In this document: positions 19,766 to 27,914 of the stretch, one piece after another
Position numbering within the stretch: the first letter of the stretch is position 1
Layout: every line of letters starts with the position of its first letter
Source of the DNA: Comamonas testosteroni
GTDB lineage: Bacteria > Pseudomonadota > Gammaproteobacteria > Burkholderiales > Burkholderiaceae_C
Assembly (NCBI RefSeq): GCF_030505195.1
Contig: NZ_CP129672.1
Location: 4,560,501 to 4,624,500 of the forward strand
Direction: 5' to 3'
Length of the DNA: 64,000 nucleotides
The notes under the pieces: model-generated
What the model was told of the DNA's origin: nothing
Databases searched by the model: none
What the model saw: only the letters and a program-made list of their open reading frames with translations
Made by a program: the position numbers and the translations under genes

Positions 19766-21208
19766 TCAGCCGCGCGTCAGCACCACGCCGGGGTTCATGA
19801 TGCCCTGCGGGTCCAGAGCCTGCTTGATGGCGCGCATCATCTGCAGGGCAACGGGGGACTGGTATTTTTCGAGCTTGTCCGTCTTGAGCGCGCCCACGCC
19901 ATGCTCGGCCGAGAACGAGCCGCCGAAGGCGTCCACGGCCTCGTAGACCAGGTGGTTGACCAGGGCCTCCTTGTCGCGCAGAAAGGCCTTGCCGTCCTCG
20001 CCTTCGGGCACCTGCACGTTGTAGTGGAGATTGCCGTCGCCCAGATGGCCGAAGTTGACCAGCCGCACGCCGGGAATCTCGCGCTTGAGCACGGCGTCGG
20101 CATGCTCGACAAAGGCGGGGATGCGCGAGGCGGCGACCGAGATATCGTGCTTGATGTTCAGGCCTTCCTCGGCCTGGGCCAGGGGAATGCTCTCGCGGAT
20201 ATGCCACAGGTCATGGGCCTGGGTCAGGTTTTCCGCCACCACGGCGTTGACCACGCAGCCGTCTTCAAAGGCCAGCTCCAGCAGGTGCTCGAAGCGCAGG
20301 CGTGCATGCTGCTCGGACTCGCTGTCGCTGTTCTCCAGCAGCACGCAGTAGGGCGCTTCGTCGCCCATGTCGGCCCCCTTTTCGGTGAAGGGCACGCGCA
20401 GCTGCGGCATGTGCTTGACGACCAGGCTCAGCGCAAACTGGCCCATGACTTCAAAGCCCGTCAGCCCCGCACCCAGATGCTGGTGCGCCAGGCCCAGCAG
20501 GCGCACCGCAGCTTCCATGGACGGCACGGCGGCAAAGGCGGTGAGCTGGGCGGCCGGTTGCGGGAACAGCTTCATGGTCGCGGCGGTGATGATGCCCAGC
20601 GTGCCTTCGCTGCCGATGAACAGGTCGCGCAGGTCATAGCCGGTGTTGTCCTTGCGCAGGCCCTTGAGTCCGTCCCAGATCTCTCCCTGGGGCGTCACCA
20701 CTTCCAGGCCCAGGCATAGGTCGCGGGTGTTGCCATAGCGCACCACCTGCGTGCCGCCGGCGTTGGTGCCCAGATTGCCGCCGATCGTGCAGCTGCCTTC
20801 GGCGGCCAGCGACAGCGGGAACAGCAGGCCCTGCTGGTCCGCCAGATCCTGCAGGTTCTGCAAAATGCAGCCGGCTTCGACGGTGAAGGTCAGATTGTCC
20901 TTGTCGATATGGCGCACGGCGTTCAGGCGCGTCAGGCTGAGCACGACCTGCTGGCCGCTGTCGTCGGGGGTCGAGCCTACGGAAAGCCCGGTATTGCCGC
21001 CCTGGGGCACGATCTGCACGCCCGCTGCGGCGCAGGCCTTGACCACGCCGGCCACTTCGGCCGTGTTGCCGGGGCGCACCACGGCCAGGGACTTGCCGTG
21101 TACGCGCTTGCGCCAGTCCTGCTCGTAGGCGGTCAGATCGCCTTCGGTCAGCACATGGGGGGCGCCCACAATCTGGCGCAGGGATTCAAGCAAAGCGGTA
21201 GAAGTCAT
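19766..21208 (-). CDS. FAD-linked oxidase, GlcD/D-2-hydroxyacid dehydrogenase type
   Basis: The 480-residue VAO-family flavoprotein has an N-terminal FAD-binding PCMH domain (VVRPGNTAEVAGVVKACA, then VPQGGNTGLSVGS). The C-terminal FAD-oxidase domain contains VNFGHLGDGNLHYNVQ and the terminal SAEHGVGALKTDKL signature. Family members oxidise D-lactate, glycolate or D-2-hydroxyglutarate; which one cannot be read here. Start ATG 21208 gives the normal N-terminus (TSTALLESLRQIVG). A LysR regulator is transcribed divergently 143 bp away and may control it. Confidence 0.88.
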   Translation of the reverse strand: MTSTALLESLRQIVGAPHVLTEGDLTAYEQDWRKRVHGKSLAVVRPGNTAEVAGVVKACAAAGVQIVPQGGNTGLSVGSTPDDSGQQVVLSLTRLNAVRHIDKDNLTFTVEAGCILQNLQDLADQQGLLFPLSLAAEGSCTIGGNLGTNAGGTQVVRYGNTRDLCLGLEVVTPQGEIWDGLKGLRKDNTGYDLRDLFIGSEGTLGIITAATMKLFPQPAAQLTAFAAVPSMEAAVRLLGLAHQHLGAGLTGFEVMGQFALSLVVKHMPQLRVPFTEKGADMGDEAPYCVLLENSDSESEQHARLRFEHLLELAFEDGCVVNAVVAENLTQAHDLWHIRESIPLAQAEEGLNIKHDISVAASRIPAFVEHADAVLKREIPGVRLVNFGHLGDGNLHYNVQVPEGEDGKAFLRDKEALVNHLVYEAVDAFGGSFSAEHGVGALKTDKLEKYQSPVALQMMRAIKQALDPQGIMNPGVVLTRG

Positions 21209-21351
21209 GGCAAGCAGGCCGCAGCAGGGGCGGCAGAGAGGGAAAACAGACGGAAATCCTAAGCCAGGCACAGCGCTGCGGCAGGAAAACCATGAAGCCG
21301 CAAGCGTAGAGCATGGCAGACTACGGGACAATCGAAATAAATTGCTTGGTT

Positions 21352-22305
21352 ATGCCGGTTTTTCCGAACAATATCAGTCTGCGCCAGCTGCGCGCCTTTG
21401 ACGAGGTGGCGCGCCAGGGCGCGTTTGCCCCTGCGGCCCGCGAGCTGTGCCTGACGCAGTCGGCCCTGTCCGAATCCATTCGGCAGCTGGAAGAGGCCCT
21501 GGGCCTGCGGCTGTTTGACCGCACCACGCGCACCGTGGGGCTGACGGCCGCCGGCCAGGCCTTCTTGCTCGATGTGCGCCAGGCCTTCGAGAGCCTGGAG
21601 CAGGGCTTTCAGAACCTGGGTGATCTGGCCGCGCTGCGCCGCGGCAAGGTGCGCATTGCTGCCGCTCCGTCGGTGCTGGCGGTGTTGCTGCTGCCGGTGC
21701 TGCCCGCCTTGCGGGCCCGGCATCCGGGCATCGAGGTGGATCTGATCGAGGACAGCGCCGAAGGCATTGCCCAGCGCGTGCAGGCCGGCAGCGTGGATTT
21801 CGGCGTGGGAGCGGCGCACCCGGCAGGCGGCGATTTGCTGACCCAGCCGCTGATCAGCGATGCCATGGGGCTGGTGGCCAGGCTCGATGAGCCTTTGCTG
21901 CAGGCCGGGCGGCTGATGGCGGCCGATCTGGCCCAACTGCCTCATCTGGCATTTGTGGGGCTGACTACCGACACTGCCATCAGCCAGTTGCTGGCTTCGG
22001 AGCCGGGCATGCCGCAGAACCTGCTGCAGACACCGCTGCGCCTGTCCAATCCGCAATTGCTGTTCGAGGCCGTGAGCCTGGGCCTGGGCGTGAGCATCGT
22101 TCCGGCGCTGACGGCGCGCCACCCTTCGCTGGGCCTGCAGGGCGATCTGGGCTTTCGCCTGCTGGACGAGCCGCGCATCCTGCGCCGCACGCTGCTGATT
22201 CAGCGCCCGCGCCGTGCGCTGTCACCGGCCGCGCAACTGCTGTTCGATGCGCTGGCGGCGCAGGTGCAGACGCTGGCGCAGTTCGAAGGCATCACGCCTG
22301 ATTGA
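21352..22305 (+). CDS. LysR-family transcriptional regulator
   Basis: The 317-residue regulator has an N-terminal winged helix-turn-helix: ISLRQLRAFDEVARQGAFAPAA, then TQSALSESIRQLEEALGLRLFDRT. A LysR substrate-binding domain follows (VRIAAAPSVLAVLLLPVLPAL). Divergent arrangement with the FAD oxidase is the classic LysR layout, so that gene is the likely target; this is inference. The 143-bp gap should hold the operator, though no clear T-N11-A motif was singled out. ATG 21352 is preferred over the in-frame ATG at 21313. Confidence 0.9.
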   Translation: MPVFPNNISLRQLRAFDEVARQGAFAPAARELCLTQSALSESIRQLEEALGLRLFDRTTRTVGLTAAGQAFLLDVRQAFESLEQGFQNLGDLAALRRGKVRIAAAPSVLAVLLLPVLPALRARHPGIEVDLIEDSAEGIAQRVQAGSVDFGVGAAHPAGGDLLTQPLISDAMGLVARLDEPLLQAGRLMAADLAQLPHLAFVGLTTDTAISQLLASEPGMPQNLLQTPLRLSNPQLLFEAVSLGLGVSIVPALTARHPSLGLQGDLGFRLLDEPRILRRTLLIQRPRRALSPAAQLLFDALAAQVQTLAQFEGITPD

Positions 22306-22723
22306 GCCGGGCCGCCTTGACGGCTCGCTGGCGCAGGCGCACATGGGCTGCGCAGGCGATGAAGAGCAACACGCACAGCGCCACCTCTGCCAGCGCCAGC
22401 CAGCGGCTGGGCGCGGCATCGCTCCAGGCACGCACCACGCCCTCGGTGAAGTAGAGCCACACCAGCAGGCTGAGCCAGCGATAGGTGTACATGCGGCGCT
22501 TGAGCAGGCCGATCACGGCAAAGGCCAGCGGCAGGGCCTTGAGAAACAGCCAGGTGCCGCCTTCGCGCAGCGGGGCCAGCCACAGCTCCCAGGCCACGCA
22601 CAGCAGCATCAGTGCCAGCAGGCTGCCCACGGCCAACCAGCGCGTGGCGGCCACATCGGAGCCGGGCTGCTGGATTGGTGAAGAAGTGTTTTCGGCGGCT
22701 TGGGGCGAGAGGGCGTCGGTCAT
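22292..22723 (-). CDS. DUF2069 membrane protein
   Basis: A 143-residue protein with four hydrophobic segments (WLAVGSLLALMLLCVAWELWL, LFLKALPLAFAVIGLL, YRWLSLLVWLYFTEGVVRAW, LALAEVALCVLLFIACAAHV), matching the DUF2069 family of small proteobacterial membrane proteins of unknown role. The YTYRWLSLLVWLYFTEG stretch is characteristic. ATG 22723 is chosen. Its 3' end overlaps the end of the LysR gene by 14 bp (convergent). Confidence 0.82.
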   Translation of the reverse strand: MTDALSPQAAENTSSPIQQPGSDVAATRWLAVGSLLALMLLCVAWELWLAPLREGGTWLFLKALPLAFAVIGLLKRRMYTYRWLSLLVWLYFTEGVVRAWSDAAPSRWLALAEVALCVLLFIACAAHVRLRQRAVKAARLNQA

Positions 22724-22842
22724 AGCAGTGGCATCATATCGGTCATGCCAGCTTTGTTTGAATCCGGTCGTTTTGTTTTGCGTTCTGCGCTTGACGTTGC
22801 GCAGCACCCGTCCTCCTTTTGCGTTCGTAAAGGAGTGCCGTC

Positions 22843-24630
22843 ATGAAGAAAAACGAGCGTGCCGGCTTCTGGGCGGCGCTGGAAGGCAAGGCTCAGCAAG
22901 CCAGGCCGGTGACGGAGGATAGGGACAGTCCGGCGCAACCGGCTTCGGCGCACGCGCCTGCGGCAGCGCAGGTAGCGAGCGCAGGGCCGCTCGATCAGCG
23001 CCAGGAGCCCAGCCTCGATGGTCCGGGCATACCGCTGGAGCCGGTGTTCGAGCCCATGGCCGAACCTGGCCGCAGCATGAGCCCGCCCGAACCCGTGCCA
23101 GCTCCTGCCGTATCGCCTGCAGCAGCATTCAGCACGGCAGCTCAGGGCTGGAGCAGCTATTCCACGCCGAATGCGACGCCAGCCCAGGAGCAAAAAGCGG
23201 CGCATGCTTACGCTTCAGGAGTCGCGGACAGTCCCGACCTACGCCCGCAGCGCGTTGCAGAGCGCCCGCGCAGCCGCAGCCTCGACAAGGCCAGGGCGCT
23301 GGCGGCGGGCTGCAAGGATCTGGCCGGGCGTATCCCCAAGCCCCAGATGCCCAGCCAGCAGGAGCTCAAGGCTGCCTTGCGCCGCAGAAGCCGCCGTGCG
23401 CAGCAGCGCCTGCGTACCTTCCCCTGGCACAACACGGCCCAGGTGCTGCTGGCGCGCTTCAAGGAAGACCGTCTGGGCGTGACGGCCAGCAGTCTTACCT
23501 TTACCTCGCTGCTGGCGCTGGTGCCGTTCTTTACCGTGGCACTGGCCCTGTTCACGGCCTTCCCGATTTTTGGCAAGGCGCAGAAGGTGCTGGAGCGCTG
23601 GCTGATGGACAGCCTGATTCCCGAGACCATTGCGCGCCAGGTGCTGGGCTATCTCACGCAGTTCGCTTCCAAGGCGAGCCAGCTGGGCCTGGTCGGCTTT
23701 TCCATCCTGATGGTCACGGCCATTGCGCTGATCCTGACCATCGACCGCACGCTCAACAACATCTGGCGCGTGCGCCAGCTCAGGCCGCTGGGCCAGCGGG
23801 TGTTGATCTACTGGGCCGCCATCACGCTGGGGCCGCTGCTGCTGGGCCTGAGCCTGGTGCTGTCGTCCTATGTGATGTCGGCGTCCAAGGGCCTGGTCAA
23901 TGCGCTGCCCGGCAGCCTGCGCTTTGTCTTTGATTCCATAGAGTTCGTGGTGCTGGCCGCCGGCATGGCCGGGCTCTACCACTATGTGCCCAACACGCCG
24001 GTGCGCTGGCGCCATGCGCTGGTGGGGGGCGTGTTCGTGGCCGTGTTCATGGAAGTGGCCAAGAAGGTGCTGGGCCTCTATCTGTCGTCCGTGCCGACCT
24101 ACTCGGTGATCTACGGCGCGTTTGCCACACTGCCGATCCTGCTGATCTGGATGTATGTGGCCTGGAGCATTGTGCTGCTGGGGGCTCTGGTCACGGCCTA
24201 TCTGCCCACGGTACTGGCCGGCGTGGAGCGGATGACGGGGCATCGCGGCTGGCAGTTCGAGCTGGCGGTGGAGGTGCTGCAATGCCTGGCCAGGGAGCGC
24301 GAGCTGCCGCACAAGGGCCTGTATGTGCACCAGCTCTCGCGCCGCCTGCGCGTGGAGGCGTCCCAGATTCAACCCGTGCTGCAGGCGCTGGCCAAGCTGG
24401 ACTGGGTAGGGGCCGTACAGCCGCCCGATGCCTATGTGTCGCTTGAGAGCACCGAGCCGCGCTATGTGTTGCTGGTCGATCCTCAGGCCACTCGGGTTGA
24501 GCCTCTGGTGCAGAGCCTGTTGCTTGAGCCGTCCGAGGCGGTGCGGCCGCTGTGGCAGCGCGCCCAGCTCGATGCCATGACCGTGGCCGAGTTGATTGCC
24601 GCCCCGGGTGGAGATATTCATAGAGTTTGA
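22843..24630 (+). CDS. YihY/UPF0761 family membrane protein with long N-terminal extension
   Basis: 595 residues. The C-terminal two-thirds is a YihY (formerly ribonuclease BN) membrane domain: DRLGVTASSLTFTSLLALVP, ILTIDRTLNNIWRVR, SKGLVNALPGSLRF, GVFVAVFMEVAKKVLGLYL, SVIYGAFATLPILLIWMYVAW. A winged-helix-like tail follows. The family was misnamed RNase BN; its function is not settled. The first 190 or so residues are low-complexity Pro/Ala/Glu-rich and then Arg-rich, absent from typical members of about 400 residues. AAGGAG before the ATG at 22843 supports the long form; a Met near residue 168 is an alternative start. Confidence 0.85.
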   Translation: MKKNERAGFWAALEGKAQQARPVTEDRDSPAQPASAHAPAAAQVASAGPLDQRQEPSLDGPGIPLEPVFEPMAEPGRSMSPPEPVPAPAVSPAAAFSTAAQGWSSYSTPNATPAQEQKAAHAYASGVADSPDLRPQRVAERPRSRSLDKARALAAGCKDLAGRIPKPQMPSQQELKAALRRRSRRAQQRLRTFPWHNTAQVLLARFKEDRLGVTASSLTFTSLLALVPFFTVALALFTAFPIFGKAQKVLERWLMDSLIPETIARQVLGYLTQFASKASQLGLVGFSILMVTAIALILTIDRTLNNIWRVRQLRPLGQRVLIYWAAITLGPLLLGLSLVLSSYVMSASKGLVNALPGSLRFVFDSIEFVVLAAGMAGLYHYVPNTPVRWRHALVGGVFVAVFMEVAKKVLGLYLSSVPTYSVIYGAFATLPILLIWMYVAWSIVLLGALVTAYLPTVLAGVERMTGHRGWQFELAVEVLQCLARERELPHKGLYVHQLSRRLRVEASQIQPVLQALAKLDWVGAVQPPDAYVSLESTEPRYVLLVDPQATRVEPLVQSLLLEPSEAVRPLWQRAQLDAMTVAELIAAPGGDIHRV

Positions 24631-24660
24631 TGGCGGCGGGCAGATATCTATGAATATCTG
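24613..24660 (+). other. two overlapping inverted repeats at the end of the YihY gene
   Basis: GATATTCATAGA (24613-24624) and TCTATGAATATC (24647-24658) are perfectly complementary 12-bp arms spanning the stop codon. Within the right half, CAGATAT (24641-24647) and ATATCTG (24654-24660) form a second hairpin that excludes the first. No T-run follows. Confidence 0.55.
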
Positions 24661-24764
24661 CACTGAGGACCGGACCGTTGAAGGCAGGCGTCGCATGGCC
24701 CATGGGCAGCCGATCCGCTGCCCGCACAGCAGGCCGGCGCAAGTGCTTCAGAGGCGGTGTGGCG

Positions 24765-25121
24765 CTACATCTTGATGCGACCCAGCAAGATGTCGCGCCA
24801 CATCATCCAGTCGCCCAGAAAGCTGTAGAGCGGTCGCTTGAAGCTGGCGGGCTTGTTTTTCTCGAAGCCGAAATGTCCGATCCAGGCAAAGGCGTAGCCG
24901 CAGATCAGGCCTGCGAGCAAATACCCCCAGTCGCCTGTCAAAAACAGCGCCAGCAGAAACACCAGCGACAGACTGGTGCCGATGAAGTGCAGCCGCCTGC
25001 AGATGGCGTTGCGGTGCTCGCCCAGGTAGAAGGGATAGAACTCGGCAAAGCTCTTGAACTGGCGCGGATCCACGCTGGCCTTGACAGCGCCGTCCGGTTC
25101 TGAGGTCGTGGTCTGTGACAT
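24765..25121 (-). CDS. DUF962 (Mpo1-like) membrane protein
   Basis: A 118-residue protein matching the Mpo1/DUF962 family: FAEFYPFYLGEHRNAICRRLHFIG carries the conserved EH...R..H pattern, then two hydrophobic segments, then AWIGHFGFEKNKPASFKRPLYS with the conserved H and N-K-P. Yeast Mpo1 is an Fe(II) dioxygenase acting on 2-hydroxy fatty acids. The same histidines are present here, but activity in bacteria is inference. Transcribed leftward, convergent with the YihY-like gene. Confidence 0.82.
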   Translation of the reverse strand: MSQTTTSEPDGAVKASVDPRQFKSFAEFYPFYLGEHRNAICRRLHFIGTSLSLVFLLALFLTGDWGYLLAGLICGYAFAWIGHFGFEKNKPASFKRPLYSFLGDWMMWRDILLGRIKM

Positions 25122-25373
25122 GGCGAACCCCGTTGAAGTGGATGCTGTTTTTATACTGCCGACCGCCTGTGCGGGCCAGCGGGTTAGCGAGTGCTCCCAG
25201 GTCGCCGCAAGCGCGCTTCGTCACCTGAACGACAGGCTGTAGAGGCCAAGACTGATCAAAATCGGCCAGTTTCGCCATTTTTGCGGCCACTCCAGTTTCT
25301 GGCCGAGCGGCCATGAGCGCTCTCTTGCTAAGGTGGCAGCACATCTCATCGCCATTCAACCCAGACTCTGCCC

Positions 25374-26186
25374 ATGTTTGACGACACCATGCCCCCCATT
25401 GTGATCAGCTCCAGTGAAACCCGTGTTCAGACGCCCGACGGGCAGCTGCATGTCAAGCGCTGGCAAGCCCAGGGCGAGGCGGCCAGGGCGCCGCTGGTGC
25501 TGATGCACGACTCGCTGGGCAGTGTGGATCTGTGGCGCGAATTTCCCGCCCAGCTGGCTGCGGCCACCGGGCGCGAAGTCATTGCCTATGACCGCCTGGG
25601 CTTCGGCCATTCGGACCCCAATCCGCATCGGCTTCAGCCCAGTTTTGTGGAGAGCGAGGTCGAGGCCGGTTTCACGCCGCTTCACCGGGCGCTGGGCCTG
25701 GACGCTTTCGTGATGCTGGGGCATAGCGTGGGCGGCGGCATGGCGGCCATGGTGGCGGCGGCCTATGGAAGGCAGTGCCAGGCGCTGATCACCGAATCGG
25801 CGCAAAGCTTTGTCGAAGACCGCACGCTGCAGGGCATCAGTGCGGCGCGCGACGACTTTGCCCAGCCCGGCCAGCTGGAGCGACTCGCTCGCTACCATGG
25901 CGACAAGGCGGCCTGGGTGCTGTCGGCCTGGGTGGACACCTGGCTGAGCCCGCCTTTTGCGCATTACCGGCTGGATGCTGCCTTGAAGCAGGTGCATTGC
26001 CCGGTGTTGGCGATTCACGGCGAGCTCGATGAATTCGGCTCCCTGGTGCATCCCGAGAACATCTGCACCTGGGCGCAAGGCCCTTGCGAGGCTGAAATCA
26101 TTGCCGGTGGCGGCCATGTACCGCACCGCGAGCTGCCCGATCGCATCAGCCGCCGCATCGCCGCTTTTCTGTCAAGAATCGCCTGA
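25374..26186 (+). CDS. alpha/beta hydrolase
   Basis: 270 residues with a complete alpha/beta hydrolase layout: oxyanion region LVLMHDSLGSVDLW, YDRLGFGHSDPN, nucleophile elbow MLGHSVGGGM (Ser118), acid in AIHGELDEFG and His in GGGHVPHRE. The VLMHDSLGS start resembles esterase/lyase members, but the substrate is unknown. The 3' end overlaps the convergent DUF1911-like gene by 15 bp. Confidence 0.82.
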   Translation: MFDDTMPPIVISSSETRVQTPDGQLHVKRWQAQGEAARAPLVLMHDSLGSVDLWREFPAQLAAATGREVIAYDRLGFGHSDPNPHRLQPSFVESEVEAGFTPLHRALGLDAFVMLGHSVGGGMAAMVAAAYGRQCQALITESAQSFVEDRTLQGISAARDDFAQPGQLERLARYHGDKAAWVLSAWVDTWLSPPFAHYRLDAALKQVHCPVLAIHGELDEFGSLVHPENICTWAQGPCEAEIIAGGGHVPHRELPDRISRRIAAFLSRIA

Positions 26187-27059
26187 CTCTGTTTGAGCCA
26201 GTCGCCCGCGTGCGTAGTCGACCAGATCGGCCGGGTAGTGGGGGCTGGTGCGCAAGGCACTGTCATCCCAGCCGTAGAGCACGGCCAGGGCGGCCACCTC
26301 GAGCGCCCAGTAGCCCGTGCCCAGCCACGGGCCGCCTTTTTTCTGCTGCTTGGGCGAGAGCTTGAGAAACTCCTGGTACTGGGTTTGCAGATAGGGCAGC
26401 AGTGGGTCAGGCAGGGCTTCGAGCTGCTCAAAAAAAGGCTTCATGGCGCCGTAAGGGCGTTTGTGGAAAAGCTCCTCACTGACTTGCTGCAACTGCAGAC
26501 CGCCTGCACACAGATAATCGAGCAACTGGTCCGTATCGAACGCCAGCACATGCTCATCAATCGCCGGGACGTCGTCCTGTGCATCCAGCAGTGTGGCCAG
26601 TGACAGCAGGGTCACGGCAATAGCGTAATCGTCGGTGCGTGTGTTGATGGGCGCACCTACGCCATAGTCCTCGCCAGTTTCCTGCGCCATGCCGGCTCGC
26701 GCATGCTCGGCCACCGAGGCAGCATCAATCCACAGCGCGGCCACTTCCTGGTAGATGGGGCGTAGCACATCGCCGCTCAGACCCAGGTCAATGCCATAGA
26801 TCAGCAGCCAGCGCGCTTGCTCGCCCGCTTCCTTCCATCTCCAGTAGTTCTCCAGTGCGGCATGCGCCTTGAAATCCTGGGGAGCTTTATAGCTATCGCC
26901 GTCGGCAAAGCGCTTGAGCGCGCTCAGTGCCTCCTTCCAGTCGGCTTTTTTATCGCTCAGATGGAGATTGCGCCGGGGCTGCAAACCAGTCAGTGAAATC
27001 TTGGCCCATTCGGCGCAGGCGGCAGCCAGCTGGCCGTGGTGCTGGAAGGTTTGGCTCAT
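26172..27059 (-). CDS. PoNe-immunity-like (DUF1911) protein
   Basis: 295 residues. The C-terminal part GTGYWALEVAALAVLYGWDD, followed by SALRTSPHYPADLVD, matches the DUF1911 (PoNi C-terminal) pattern of a YW..E..A..K..G.DDSSL...P.YP.DL motif. The middle is helical and resembles DUF1910. PoNi proteins protect against type VI or Esx-secreted PoNe DNase toxins. No toxin gene lies beside it here, so it may be an orphan immunity gene; that is inference. It starts 17 bp after a leftward alpha/beta hydrolase ends and probably shares its transcript. Confidence 0.6.
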   Translation of the reverse strand: MSQTFQHHGQLAAACAEWAKISLTGLQPRRNLHLSDKKADWKEALSALKRFADGDSYKAPQDFKAHAALENYWRWKEAGEQARWLLIYGIDLGLSGDVLRPIYQEVAALWIDAASVAEHARAGMAQETGEDYGVGAPINTRTDDYAIAVTLLSLATLLDAQDDVPAIDEHVLAFDTDQLLDYLCAGGLQLQQVSEELFHKRPYGAMKPFFEQLEALPDPLLPYLQTQYQEFLKLSPKQQKKGGPWLGTGYWALEVAALAVLYGWDDSALRTSPHYPADLVDYARGRLAQTESGDS

Positions 27060-27076
27060 GGCGCAAGCTTAATCGC

Positions 27077-27886
27077 TCATGCAGCCAGGAAATCCCGAAT
27101 CGCAAACAGCGTCGCGTCGGGCGACTCCGTCATCTGGTTGTGGCCGTTGGGAATCACCTGCACCTTCACTGCCTTGCCCGCGCCTTTGGCCGCCTCTATC
27201 AAGCCTTTTGCGGCCTTGGGTGGTGTCATCTGGTCCTGTTCGCCCAGCACGAACAGAAGCGGGCAGCTGACCTGCGTCATGGCCGCTTCGCCACCTGCAT
27301 AGCTGTCACAGGCCTTGAAGCCTGCATGCAGCAGATTCGTGCCCGTGTTACTGGCCAGCACGCGGCGGCCCAGGGCCATGCCGGCGCCGAACACCCAGCT
27401 GCCTGCACCATTGGGCGGTGCCAGCGTGGCGCGCGAGAAGGTGTTGACCATCTGGATGGCTTTCTCGGGCGTGTTCAGCGCCGACTCCAGCAGTGCGGGT
27501 GAGACCTTCATGGGAAAGGCCGTACCCACCAGCACCAGATGGCTGATGCGCTTCTTTAGCCTGGCCGCAGTTTCCATGGCAATCAGGCTGCCCCAACTAT
27601 GGCCGACCAGCGCAGCTTGCTGCAGGTTTGCCGCATCCATCAGCGTGCCTATGAAGGCCGCAGCCTCCTCGACGGATTCCGGTGCTTGCCCGCCGCTTTT
27701 GCAATGGCCAGGCAAATCGATGGCCAGGACGTTCCAGCCGTGATTGGCCATGTAGCGGCTTTGCAGCGCCCAGACGCTGTGATCGCAGAGCACGCCGTGG
27801 ATGAAAATGGCGGTGGGCTTGGCCGCGTCGAAAGCCTTGCCGCCGGTGTAGGCGTAGATGTCTGCGCCTTGTACATTGATTTGCAT
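27077..27886 (-). CDS. alpha/beta hydrolase
   Basis: The 269-residue hydrolase has FIHGVLCDHSVWALQSRYM (oxyanion region), AIDLPGHCKSGG, nucleophile LVGHSWGSLIAME (Ser97), acid LGEQDQMTPP and His NGHNQMTE. The start ATG 27886 has CGGAGAC upstream; a longer frame to 27991 runs into the neighbouring gene. Second member of a closely spaced leftward group between the DUF4303 protein (28 bp) and the DUF1911-like protein (17 bp). Substrate unknown. Confidence 0.82.
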   Translation of the reverse strand: MQINVQGADIYAYTGGKAFDAAKPTAIFIHGVLCDHSVWALQSRYMANHGWNVLAIDLPGHCKSGGQAPESVEEAAAFIGTLMDAANLQQAALVGHSWGSLIAMETAARLKKRISHLVLVGTAFPMKVSPALLESALNTPEKAIQMVNTFSRATLAPPNGAGSWVFGAGMALGRRVLASNTGTNLLHAGFKACDSYAGGEAAMTQVSCPLLFVLGEQDQMTPPKAAKGLIEAAKGAGKAVKVQVIPNGHNQMTESPDATLFAIRDFLAA

Positions 27887-27914
27887 GTTTGTCTCCGGTT
27901 CTGTTCTTTGTGGC

